Virus record (IMG/VR): IMGVR_UViG_3300032236_001232
Location: 1-64,000 of that record
Strand: one strand, 5' to 3'
DNA length: 64,000 nucleotides
DNA from: a virus
The position numbers and the translations under genes are program-made. The number at the start of each line of letters is the position of its first letter. The first letter of the stretch is position 1. Positions 30,107-38,506 of the stretch are shown here, piece by piece. The notes beneath the pieces are model-generated. The model was not told the origin of the DNA. It made no database searches and was given only the letters and a program-made list of their open reading frames with translations.

Positions 30107-32635
30107 TTAATCACTCCCGTAAATTGTTGCCAATGCATAACTCTTGGCTTTTGTTGTTCCTATATTAGTCGATAGTGAGGTATTTAGCAGCACTAAATCG
30201 GTTAGTGCTAAATCCATGTCTGATAATATAAAGGTTCTTCCTAGCTGAGCAGCAGGTGTAGTAATACTCTTACTAACTGCACTGTAGGTGCTGGTTCCTA
30301 TGGCATTGGTGGCATAGACTGTAAATGTATAGGTATTACTAGCCTGTAACCCACTAACTGTAATTGTTCCACTTCTTGAAGTAACTGATGTACCGGTTAT
30401 ACCGCCCGGCGTAGATACCGCAGTATAGCTGGTAATAGTACTACCACCATTTAGTAGAGGCGCCATATAACCAATTTTAGCTGTGTAGTCGTTAGTTACT
30501 GTGCTTACATATCCCATAATTGGTGCATCTGGCACTGTTGGGGTATAGGTAATAACCGGACCAGCAAGGAATTCAGCAGTTGGTGCCGTAAAGTTTGCCG
30601 TATATCTAGCAATACCTTTTGTGATACGCACATCTTGCACGTAACCATTAAAATAAACAGTATCTCCCTGTCTCCATCCAATCAATAATGGTTTACCACC
30701 GTCGCTCATTGCTGTTACTTGTGCTGTAGAGTTTACCTGCGTTCCATTTAAGAATACTTTAATAGTTGTGCCAGTGCGAACTAATGCAACATGATTCCAA
30801 ACATTTAATGTTACAGAGGTAGCTGCACCATAATCTGTTTCAGTCGGCGATAGTCCATTTCCATTGCCAAGAGGTGCAATTAATTTACCTGCGGTGGTTA
30901 CTCCTATCCAATATTGAGAATAAGATGTGCCAGAAATGCCATCTTTACCAAGTATTACTTGATTAGCTGCTGTTAATGCTGTACAGTAAAACCAAGTTTC
31001 TATAGTGAAATCACCAGTTGTTAAATTTAACTGAGGATTATGAGGGATACTCAAATAATCACTAGTGCCATTAAACTTCATACTAGCAGGCGACCATTTG
31101 TACACGCTGGTGCTGACTTGTGCGCTTCCTACCGTGATTTCATTATTCTGCACCGCAGCGTCGTAGATTCCCGCGTTGGTGTAGTTGAGAAGCAATTGTG
31201 TACCTGAAATTGCTGTTACTGGCGCAGTGGGAGGAGTAAAGTTAGCAGTATAAACAGCCGTTCCCATTACAACACGCGGATTAGATATATAACCAAAATA
31301 ATCATATGCAAAAGAACCTGTGTTGCCACCAAAAAATATAGTTGTGTTTGCATTTACCCAACTAACAGTTCCAGACATAATAGACACACCATTCAAATAA
31401 ACGCTAGTTGTGCTACTATTTTTGACTATCGCAATATGTTGCCAAGCATAGAGAGTTGGCGTAACACTTGAAGTCAATACGTTTGAAGATCCAAATGTGT
31501 TGATTACAAATGCGTTAGCAGATCCGCCCGGTATTAAACCATAAACAGTTCCAGCTGCCGGCGTCATTGTAATATAGCGGGCACTGCTGCTACCCAAACT
31601 TTGAGCATAAAACCATGCTTCAATTGTCCAATTTCCAGTAGAAAGATTAAACACGGAATTTTGCGGGGGAACAACAGAATCTCCGCTTGTTCCAAAATAC
31701 ACACTCCCGCCATAGGCTGCAGCGGTATACGAAGATAGCAGGGCAAATGGTTGAAAGGATTGAATTTTAGGGGAATTGTTAACTGTAATTGCAAAAGCAT
31801 TGGTGCTGTTGTCTTTAAATCGATTATCTTGGCAGGTCAATAGAACGGTATTGGTAACAGCGGTCAATGGAGTAGTAGGACCACCGGCAGGAGGAACAAT
31901 TGCGGTTCCGTTTACAAAACGAACATTGCTAAGATATCCTTGCATATTGTAACCAGAAGCCCAATTTAATCCACCAATGAAAAAATTATTTGCACTGATA
32001 CTATCGGCGCTGGTTCCAGTTGCTACACTTGTACCATTTATGTATAATGTAAGTTGATTTGTACTCGTCCCTGATCTAACAACAGCGATATGATACCAGG
32101 CACCGAGAGTCGGTGTCCATGTGTAGGCTATTTTAGAACTGCCGCCATTTGTGAAAATGTTTAAAACATCTGCATTCGAATCCCTACTAATTTCTATAGG
32201 ACTCAACCCGCTTTGTCCCATTAAAATCATTCTTTGATTAGTACCAGACCACGCAGTCCAATTTGCCCAAAATTCTACAGTAAAATTGCTTGTGCCGACT
32301 GCAAATACAGCATTATTTGATACAAGTAAATTATCAGCAGTTGTTGTTCCAAAATACCCACTCCAATATCCGCTAGGCCAATATGGAGTAAATGAACCTT
32401 GTGTTGGAGTTCCGCTGCGAGTGATGGTGAAGTTGTTGGCACTAGAATCTAAAAACGTATTATTTGTAGCAGTATTGACACCAGTTGTTTTAGTTAATAA
32501 TACATTATTTGCAAAGTTACTGTCAGTTACAGTGACCGCTGTACCTGAGGAAACAACCCCGGACTTTTGAATAGCTAACCCGTTGCCACGTACAACACCA
32601 GTTCCAAACGTTCCTCTTCTATATGCCGCAACCAT
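30107..32635 (-). CDS. Triple-LamG, fibronectin-III adhesin (842 aa)
   Basis: After a short N-terminal part there are three LamG-type domains, at about residues 85-265, 315-495 and 520-690. Each is marked by F/WT(V/I)E-W and a (W)YHIAVVRSG-like or HIAIVKN segment with LxxNG(T/V). A fibronectin type III-like domain (about 700-800) carries TVSGLQASNTYTFTVYATN. The C-terminal LSDMDLALTDLVLLN segment is unusual. Several glycan-binding domains suggest a multivalent receptor-binding protein. It begins only four bases upstream of another late gene's end. Confidence 0.75.
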   Translation of the reverse strand: MVAAYRRGTFGTGVVRGNGLAIQKSGVVSSGTAVTVTDSNFANNVLLTKTTGVNTATNNTFLDSSANNFTITRSGTPTQGSFTPYWPSGYWSGYFGTTTADNLLVSNNAVFAVGTSNFTVEFWANWTAWSGTNQRMILMGQSGLSPIEISRDSNADVLNIFTNGGSSKIAYTWTPTLGAWYHIAVVRSGTSTNQLTLYINGTSVATGTSADSISANNFFIGGLNWASGYNMQGYLSNVRFVNGTAIVPPAGGPTTPLTAVTNTVLLTCQDNRFKDNSTNAFAITVNNSPKIQSFQPFALLSSYTAAAYGGSVYFGTSGDSVVPPQNSVFNLSTGNWTIEAWFYAQSLGSSSARYITMTPAAGTVYGLIPGGSANAFVINTFGSSNVLTSSVTPTLYAWQHIAIVKNSSTTSVYLNGVSIMSGTVSWVNANTTIFFGGNTGSFAYDYFGYISNPRVVMGTAVYTANFTPPTAPVTAISGTQLLLNYTNAGIYDAAVQNNEITVGSAQVSTSVYKWSPASMKFNGTSDYLSIPHNPQLNLTTGDFTIETWFYCTALTAANQVILGKDGISGTSYSQYWIGVTTAGKLIAPLGNGNGLSPTETDYGAATSVTLNVWNHVALVRTGTTIKVFLNGTQVNSTAQVTAMSDGGKPLLIGWRQGDTVYFNGYVQDVRITKGIARYTANFTAPTAEFLAGPVITYTPTVPDAPIMGYVSTVTNDYTAKIGYMAPLLNGGSTITSYTAVSTPGGITGTSVTSRSGTITVSGLQASNTYTFTVYATNAIGTSTYSAVSKSITTPAAQLGRTFILSDMDLALTDLVLLNTSLSTNIGTTKAKSYALATIYGSD

Positions 32636-32638
32636 TTT

Positions 32639-34870
32639 TTATTTTAATCCAGCTAGTTTCAACATGCTCTCCATTTCTCCACGCTCACGAGCCTGATCAA
32701 ATGAGTGATCCATATCGTCGGGAGCACTATCACCATGTCCTGGAGCATAATCATCAGCATATGGCTCTTCTGGTTCATACTCGCTTTGCATTTCCATGGC
32801 TGTTTTTAATATTTCAGATCTGGTAGGATTTTTGCCAGAAAACGCAGGTGTCATGCCAACTAAATGTTTCCAACTGCTACCAAATTGGCGACGCATATCT
32901 CCGGCATTGACCTTTTTGCTACGTAGAGCAGCAATCATTTCAGGTAGGTCATTTTGGAAATCAATATCTCTATCACTCATGGCACCTTCGTCCATTTCTG
33001 GTTCAGCTGGCATTCCACTGAGCTCGCGAATTCTAGCCAATCCATCTACATCATTTACCTTGCCGTGTTTTTTAGCCCAACGACGTGTGAGTTTTTCCAT
33101 AAACTGCTCGGCCATTTCACGAGCACGTTCGCCCATTTCCTCGCCGTATTTTTCAGAAATTTCTTTCTTAACTTCAGTGGCAATGTTCTCTGGATCTCTA
33201 AATGCGCCCACATCGGGATTGTCTTCATTAAAACGACTCTTAACGATTTCAGCAATCTTACGAACCATTCCCTCACGACCTTCTGCGGTCATTGTGCTGT
33301 TGGTCCACATACCTTCATCGTTCTCTGCTGACATGATGCCATGCACAGTAGCAGTACCACGACCTTCTGGTTGTGTCATTTCTGCTGTGGGCTGTTCAGT
33401 TCCTGGCGCAGGTGGTAATTCTGGTGCAGCAGGTGCCGGAGGTTGTTCAGTTCCAGCCGCTGCCACGGGTGCAGGCGACTCGCCTTCTGCATCTGTATAG
33501 TTAATGCCTAGTTTATCTAATAAGCTGGGTTGATTTTCTTTGGCCCAAGGAATGAATACATCTTCCATTGGATCTGCTTCGCTATCAATTCTTGCTTCAT
33601 CTTCAAAGTTTTGATTTAGTTCTTCGTCATCTAATCCTAATTCGCTAAAAAAGTTAATGGCTGTTTCACCATTAGGGCCTAATTGTAATGGTTCTGGTAA
33701 TTGTTCTAATGCCTGTTTAATTGCCGCAATTTGATCGTCAGTTAGTTCGCCACGTTCTGTAGCATCTGCCCAATCTTCAAATTCTTTGAATATGCTTTCT
33801 TTAACTTCTTTGTCATCTTCTTCATCTTCTGTATCATCTTCGCTGACTAGATCTTCTAATTCAATCTCATTAGTTTCTGCCATGATGCGATGTATTAGTG
33901 GAAAGTATTGTGTAAGTTCTTCTTGGAAATTTTTCTGTGTAAATTTGCTCTTGTATTCTTCCATAGTTACAGCATCTAGTTCTGTCATGCTGTCATCAAG
34001 TTGTTCTTGCTCGTTAAATTCTGCTAACCAATTTTCATAATATTGACGCTTGCCTATTGCAGCAATTTTCGCTTTTAGCTCTGTAAGTCGGCCTACGGCC
34101 CTGTCTGTTATTCCTGTGGCGTCATCATGCAGTGTTTGATGTTGAACTTTTCTTTGAAATTCGCCTAGTTGAGCAATTTCCTCACTCATTTTAATAATAG
34201 CACGGCCTGCGGGGTCATGTGGGATGCCACCGTGATCTACGTGTTGTGCCATGGCAAATGCGCCTGCTGGATGAATGAACGGATACTTAAAACGCTCACC
34301 ATCTCTATTTTGAATAAAAATTGCCTTGATGTTTTTACGTTGGCTACGACTACCAGCAAAATCTTCATCTACTGGTTTGTGATGTCTTACAATGACTTCA
34401 GTGCGTCCTTGGATAGCACGACTGGTTTTGCGCGAACTCTTATGGTTCCAACGGCTTTCATTTACGGTGTTCATAGGTTCTTCTTCCTTAGGGCCTTGGG
34501 TCGCAGCTAGATGCTGGAAATCATTTTTGTCAAGGTTGTTTTTGGCAATGTCTCTGGTATCAAATCTCAACAGTCTACGCATGGCAAAGAAACGCATTTC
34601 TTTTAAAAAATCATACCATGTTTGTTTAACAGGAGTATCTTGATTTTCTGTAATGCCTTGACTATAATAAACTTTGAGACTACCCAGATCATTTAGACTG
34701 ATACTAACACGACCTAGATTATTACCTTCGTGAATAAAATCAAAATCAAAGAAGCGAGCTTCGGCTGGATCGATGGTCACAGCGCCGGTTTCGTCGCCCA
34801 TTTCTAAATTACTAAAGCGACTACGCACTTTGTCAAAAACGTCTTGAGAAATTATCTGGATAGGTTTCAT
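32639..34870 (-). CDS. Large putative virion protein (743 aa), highly charged
   Basis: A 743-residue protein. Residues 1-170 are a mixed alpha/beta region (DFIHEGNNLGRVSISLND). Residues 170-330 include HDPAGRAIIKMSEE helices. Residues 330-470 are acidic with many Glu and Asp. A Pro/Ala-rich linker lies near 480-520, and basic-acidic helices follow to the terminus MESMLKLAGLK. No catalytic motif is visible. Similar large proteins lie near the terminase genes of aquatic T4-like phages (from memory). Virion or morphogenesis role inferred. A CATAAATA promoter ends 4 bases before its ATG. Confidence 0.55.
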   Translation of the reverse strand: MKPIQIISQDVFDKVRSRFSNLEMGDETGAVTIDPAEARFFDFDFIHEGNNLGRVSISLNDLGSLKVYYSQGITENQDTPVKQTWYDFLKEMRFFAMRRLLRFDTRDIAKNNLDKNDFQHLAATQGPKEEEPMNTVNESRWNHKSSRKTSRAIQGRTEVIVRHHKPVDEDFAGSRSQRKNIKAIFIQNRDGERFKYPFIHPAGAFAMAQHVDHGGIPHDPAGRAIIKMSEEIAQLGEFQRKVQHQTLHDDATGITDRAVGRLTELKAKIAAIGKRQYYENWLAEFNEQEQLDDSMTELDAVTMEEYKSKFTQKNFQEELTQYFPLIHRIMAETNEIELEDLVSEDDTEDEEDDKEVKESIFKEFEDWADATERGELTDDQIAAIKQALEQLPEPLQLGPNGETAINFFSELGLDDEELNQNFEDEARIDSEADPMEDVFIPWAKENQPSLLDKLGINYTDAEGESPAPVAAAGTEQPPAPAAPELPPAPGTEQPTAEMTQPEGRGTATVHGIMSAENDEGMWTNSTMTAEGREGMVRKIAEIVKSRFNEDNPDVGAFRDPENIATEVKKEISEKYGEEMGERAREMAEQFMEKLTRRWAKKHGKVNDVDGLARIRELSGMPAEPEMDEGAMSDRDIDFQNDLPEMIAALRSKKVNAGDMRRQFGSSWKHLVGMTPAFSGKNPTRSEILKTAMEMQSEYEPEEPYADDYAPGHGDSAPDDMDHSFDQARERGEMESMLKLAGLK

Positions 34871-34874
34871 CTTG

Positions 34875-34882
34875 TATTTATG
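34875..34882 (-). promoter_or_regulatory. Late promoter CATAAATA adjacent to start codon
   Basis: CATAAATA on the minus strand is separated from ATG 34870 by 4 bases, leaving no room for a ribosome-binding site. Confidence 0.6.
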
Positions 34883-35974
34883 TTAAAATGTATTTACATA
34901 GATGGGCATAGGCATAACCCATTCATCTTCGGATTCTTCTCTCATTTTATCATAGATACTGGGATCCCATTCCTGCAGAGTCATGGCCATTCTCACAGCC
35001 AATAACAAACTACTGACTAGATCATCATGGGTTCCAGATTTACCGGCAAAACTTATACCCTTAGCCACATAGGTTTTAAGTTCACTGATTAAGGGCTTGC
35101 TGTTTAATGTCATTCTATTGCTTTCAATTAAATGCTTTAATTTAGCACAGGCTGATATTTTACTAGTATGTGTAGTATTAAATCCTTTGCGGAATCTACG
35201 CACATGACCACGCTTAACTGGTTCACTGAGGAACAGTCCAGGGACACTTTCTTCGCCTATCTCTTCCATGGCTACCAGTGCTGCTTCACCTACGCTATTG
35301 TTTTCAATGCTGTAATATAAACTAGGAGTAACACCTTTCCTCGCACACTCGCTATTGATGTGATTACAAATATCTCTTAATATTCTCACCTGTCCCTGAA
35401 TAGGAGTAAGGTTATGATGCCACTCGGCTACTTGATCAAAACTGGGCAGTTCCATAATCTGTATAGCCGCAGGATCACCACCTGTTCCTAGACTGGGATC
35501 TAATGCCACTAGATAAGTGTGTTTAGGATTGATCTTTTTATACCAACGACATTGACCCATTTTCATTATGGGTTCCTTACCGTCTATACCGGCCAGTTTG
35601 AGACTGCTGATCAGGGTTTCATCAAAAACCAAAAATTCACAATTTTTAACAAGAATATCATTAGCATAAAATCTATGATTTTTTTCAACATTGAATAGAT
35701 CATATACTGGTTCTTTGTCAAACAATTTTACAGATACTACTTTTTCAATACCACTTGCAACTTGAATTCTTATACCGGGAAACAATTTTTGTGCTTCAAT
35801 TGGGCAGAATTTATTATCAAAAAAGTTGTGGTCAGGAGTGCAGGTTATTTCTCTGGTTTCTGTTTTTACCTTCAGTGTTTTTTGTAGGCCTTTATCCAAT
35901 AGCCCCTCAAAATTACTCCATCCGGTGTCGGTGAGGACTTGTAATCCTAATTTATTTTTTAGCAATTCTTCCAC
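34883..35974 (-). CDS. 17: Terminase large subunit C-part with C-intein (gp17 nuclease half)
   Basis: Translation probably starts at GTG 35974, with GAAGGA at 35987-35982 seven bases upstream, inside the end of the endonuclease gene. The first 111 residues form a C-intein. GLQVLTDTGWSNFEG is followed by block B-like ITCTPDHNFF, then VYDLFNVEKNHRFY (block F) and ANDILVKN ending in Asn111. The extein then starts with Cys (C+1) and gives 252 residues of terminase nuclease: FLVFDETLI, the Asp motif VALDPSLGTG, the Glu motif YYSIENNS, and THDDLVSSLLL with a third Asp. Trans-splicing with the N-part would restore a 528-residue gp17. The penultimate intein residue is Lys, not the usual His. Confidence 0.88.
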   Translation of the reverse strand: MEELLKNKLGLQVLTDTGWSNFEGLLDKGLQKTLKVKTETREITCTPDHNFFDNKFCPIEAQKLFPGIRIQVASGIEKVVSVKLFDKEPVYDLFNVEKNHRFYANDILVKNCEFLVFDETLISSLKLAGIDGKEPIMKMGQCRWYKKINPKHTYLVALDPSLGTGGDPAAIQIMELPSFDQVAEWHHNLTPIQGQVRILRDICNHINSECARKGVTPSLYYSIENNSVGEAALVAMEEIGEESVPGLFLSEPVKRGHVRRFRKGFNTTHTSKISACAKLKHLIESNRMTLNSKPLISELKTYVAKGISFAGKSGTHDDLVSSLLLAVRMAMTLQEWDPSIYDKMREESEDEWVMPMPIYVNTF

Positions 35975-36635
35975 GACTAAATCCTTCAGGTTGATTACCT
36001 TCTTTAAATTGACGGGCCACCTCGCCATTGTTATACCACAGCATTCCTCGTTTTGCAGGCAATAATCGAGGCAACCTACCTTTAACATATCCATCTGGAC
36101 AATTTAGAGCATATGTTTCTACTACTCCGTTATTGAACCAGGTTTTTCCTTTGGCAGATCCTACTGTGCCTTTTTTAGCATCACTTATTTTTTTATTTCT
36201 TGCAGGATCTTTAGTATAATCATAATATCCGTCGGCAGATCTAATCTTAATTTGTTTTTCTCTTTCTTCTTCAGACCACCCTGTGCCTTTCTTTCGTCCG
36301 CCAATACCCGGTCTTTTTACACCCCTATTAGCGGCAGGTTTTCCATACATAGGATTTTTATCTCCTAAACGCATTTTAGATAGTTTCTCCTTGGCCTCTG
36401 TAGTATGTTTATAGCCACCGGGATTAGAATTTTTTAATATTTCATAAATTCTTTCTTCGTCTTTCATAATGCCAGATAAACTCAACCATGCTACTCTGTC
36501 CTGCCATCGGCCGTATTTTTCATATAGTTCTTTATGAGCAATGGCATGCTCCTCTATACTTAATTCAACCAAATTTGAAGGTTCATCGGAGCCTCCTGCG
36601 TGTCGAGGTATTATATGATGCTTATGTATTTTCAT
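35952..36635 (-). CDS. Free-standing HNH homing endonuclease between the terminase halves
   Basis: The 227-residue protein starts at ATG 36635, 5 bases after a GATAAATA late element; an in-frame ATG at 36728 lies inside the N-intein frame. The HNH domain is KHHIIPRHAGGS with NLVELS and EEHAIAH. A NUMOD3-like DNA-binding segment (HTTEAKEKLSKMRLGDKN) follows. Two repeats of W(F/Y)NNG...P-(D/E)-G-(Y/F)...GR are at the C-terminus. The gene lies exactly in the break of the split intein. It probably cuts intact terminase alleles and so spreads the split arrangement. Confidence 0.88.
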   Translation of the reverse strand: MKIHKHHIIPRHAGGSDEPSNLVELSIEEHAIAHKELYEKYGRWQDRVAWLSLSGIMKDEERIYEILKNSNPGGYKHTTEAKEKLSKMRLGDKNPMYGKPAANRGVKRPGIGGRKKGTGWSEEEREKQIKIRSADGYYDYTKDPARNKKISDAKKGTVGSAKGKTWFNNGVVETYALNCPDGYVKGRLPRLLPAKRGMLWYNNGEVARQFKEGNQPEGFSRGRIAKK

Positions 36636-36640
36636 AATAT

Positions 36641-36648
36641 TATTTATC
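36641..36648 (-). promoter_or_regulatory. Late-type element GATAAATA before the endonuclease
   Basis: GATAAATA on the minus strand lies between the N-intein stop (36662) and ATG 36635, and ends 5 bases before the ATG. Confidence 0.45.
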
Positions 36649-36661
36649 ATTTCGTCAAATA

Positions 36662-37588
36662 TTATGAACTCATCAACAATTGTTTTAAATCTATAATCGA
36701 TATTTGTTCTATTTTTCCATTTGGCCATTTAACAGATATGATAGAATTTCCAGTAATACATTCGTGCTCTCGCCTAAATCGTTCTTCACCAATACGACTG
36801 CGTTCAACTTCGGCCCATTCTTCGTTTCGTTCAGGATGTTCGCTCCAATGTGCTTTGAATGGGAAGAATCCATTCTTACCTGTTTCTGTAGTATTTCCAT
36901 GTTCGTCAAATCGTTTATTGGCTTCGTGCCAGATCTGCGCAAACTGGTCTTCATCACTGTTAGGGGTTGATGTAATAATGGCCTTACCACCAGTGGCCAG
37001 TGTAGGACTAATGGAGGTCCAGAATTCACTGGCAATGTTAGGCGGCACGAACGCAAACTCGTCTGCGTATAGTAGTGATAAACTCATACCCCGGCCAGTT
37101 GTTTCTGTAGTAGTCTGTGCTACAATACGACTGCCGTTATCAAACTCAATACTTTGTTTATTATAACTGGTGCAACCTGCACGAATATGATCAGGACATA
37201 ATTCATAAGCATAACGAACACGCAACATAATCTCTTGAGCACCTGTGTGTTTGTGTGCTGCTACCAGTATGGTGCTGTTATCTACAAACATAGCATACCA
37301 CAGTAGATAACCGGCTGCTGTTGTAGTTTTACCTGTTTGTCTTGGTAGTAGATTTACATTAAATCTATGATCGTGATAACTGTCAATCAGTCTGCGTTGA
37401 TAATCAAATGCTTCGTATTTTAGTTTACCCTTCACCGGATGCTGAATGAAGAAAAAATTGTCTAAGAAGTAATGCGGCCCGTTGACAGGGTCCTTACACT
37501 TCGCCAGTTCTTCAATCATCTGTTCAGTGTATTGAATCTGACTGTGTGGTGTTTTAACCAGTTTATATTCGTTTTCTTTCTTGGCCAT
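36662..37588 (-). CDS. 17: Terminase large subunit N-part with short N-intein (gp17 ATPase half)
   Basis: A 308-residue product. Residues 1-276 are the ATPase half of gp17: Walker A LPRQTGKTT (81-89), Walker B LLYADE (172-177), coupling motif TSTPN (206-210). Residue 277 is the first intein Cys (CITGNSIISV, block A), followed by WPNGKIEQISIIDLKQLL and a stop 32 residues after the Cys. The terminase reading frame then resumes in a separate gene about 0.7 kb downstream. The N-intein is far shorter than the roughly 90-100 residues of canonical split inteins. It resembles the atypically split AceL-TerL type. Confidence 0.92.
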   Translation of the reverse strand: MAKKENEYKLVKTPHSQIQYTEQMIEELAKCKDPVNGPHYFLDNFFFIQHPVKGKLKYEAFDYQRRLIDSYHDHRFNVNLLPRQTGKTTTAAGYLLWYAMFVDNSTILVAAHKHTGAQEIMLRVRYAYELCPDHIRAGCTSYNKQSIEFDNGSRIVAQTTTETTGRGMSLSLLYADEFAFVPPNIASEFWTSISPTLATGGKAIITSTPNSDEDQFAQIWHEANKRFDEHGNTTETGKNGFFPFKAHWSEHPERNEEWAEVERSRIGEERFRREHECITGNSIISVKWPNGKIEQISIIDLKQLLMSS

Positions 37589-37592
37589 AATT

Positions 37593-37600
37593 TTATTTAC
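37593..37600 (-). promoter_or_regulatory. Late promoter-like GTAAATAA adjacent to the terminase start
   Basis: GTAAATAA on the minus strand is followed by 4 bases and ATG 37588. It lies just after a terminator, so the terminase genes appear to form their own late transcript. Confidence 0.5.
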
Positions 37601-37602
37601 AT

Positions 37603-37628
37603 AAAAAAAGCCTCCGAAGAGGCTTTTT
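37603..37628 (-). terminator. Rho-independent terminator with UUCG loop
   Basis: On the minus strand AAAAAGCCTC-TTCG-GAGGCTTTTTTT forms a stable stem with a UUCG tetraloop and a T tract. It ends the transcript from the upstream gene cluster, and the T tract flows into the terminase late promoter. Confidence 0.93.
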
Positions 37629-37647
37629 GGTTAAGTTGGGTTAACTG

Positions 37648-38502
37648 TTAACGAGTCTCAGTCACGAACTGTTTCCAGTCTGCCATTAACTGCTCTTCCA
37701 TAGTGGCAAATGCTTTAGGCTTATCGCCGTCCATACGATCACCTTGACCAGGTTGATTCTCACGATGTGCGAATTCATTAGCATCAAAGGGTGCAGGTGG
37801 TTCTGGATCTGCTGGACTATTATCATACATGCCTTCGTCGGCTTCTTCCTCGTCGTCCATTTCCTCATCGCCCATGTCTGGATTCATTTTGTCCATTACA
37901 CTGCGCATCATTTCGCCGTTGCTATGATCGTGATCAAGATCCATAGAAGGTTCGGCAGTTAAAATTGCTGGTTCATGTTCTATGCCTAGATGTGCTGGTT
38001 CAACTTGATGAACACCGGCCAGTTTCATAATGTCTGCTAGCATACCACTGAGTTCAGGACCACTGTTGGCTGTCATGGAAATACTGGCAGGAGTATGTGT
38101 TTGTCCACCCATGCCCGGCATAGGCATCATGCCACATTCTGCTAGGTCTAAACTTTCACTTACGGCAGTTTGATCCATTGTATCGGCAGCAGCAGTCGGG
38201 GCCACAGCAGCAGGGGCAGCACTGGTTTTAAGATAGTTAGGATTCTTTTTTTCAAATTCTTCTGGACTTAGCACAGGAACAGGACGACCGGTAGCATCAA
38301 CCGGAGCACCTTTACCGTTGGCATCTCTCCACTGTTGGTCAGCAACTCGTTTGTTTAATTGCTGCTCATATGGTGTGCCACGATATTTCTGTTGCATAGC
38401 CTGCAATTGTTGTAAGGCAGGACTAGCCTGGCCTTCGCGAATTATATTGGGATTGCCGGCGTCTAATTCGGCCAATCTTTTCATTAGATCGATCATCTGC
38501 AT
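37648..38502 (-). CDS. Putative structural or scaffold-like protein (284 aa)
   Basis: A 284-residue protein. Residues 1-90 are helical (LMKRLAELDAGNPNI) and Gln-rich, the centre is Ala/Met/Pro-rich and His-containing, and the C-terminal half is acidic (EEMDDEEEADEG). A short LADIMKLAGVH segment recalls the LKLAGLK and LLKAAGL ends of two other large proteins. There is no enzyme motif. It lies between gp16-type and gp17 genes, so a packaging or head-related role is inferred. AAGGAA precedes the ATG. Confidence 0.5.
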   Translation of the reverse strand: MQMIDLMKRLAELDAGNPNIIREGQASPALQQLQAMQQKYRGTPYEQQLNKRVADQQWRDANGKGAPVDATGRPVPVLSPEEFEKKNPNYLKTSAAPAAVAPTAAADTMDQTAVSESLDLAECGMMPMPGMGGQTHTPASISMTANSGPELSGMLADIMKLAGVHQVEPAHLGIEHEPAILTAEPSMDLDHDHSNGEMMRSVMDKMNPDMGDEEMDDEEEADEGMYDNSPADPEPPAPFDANEFAHRENQPGQGDRMDGDKPKAFATMEEQLMADWKQFVTETR

Positions 38503-38506
38503 AATT

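Noticed and set aside
37111-37588. Simple frameshift in the terminase gene
   Set aside because: The break contains an intein start, a complete unrelated endonuclease gene and an intein end at the matching extein positions, which a frameshift does not explain.
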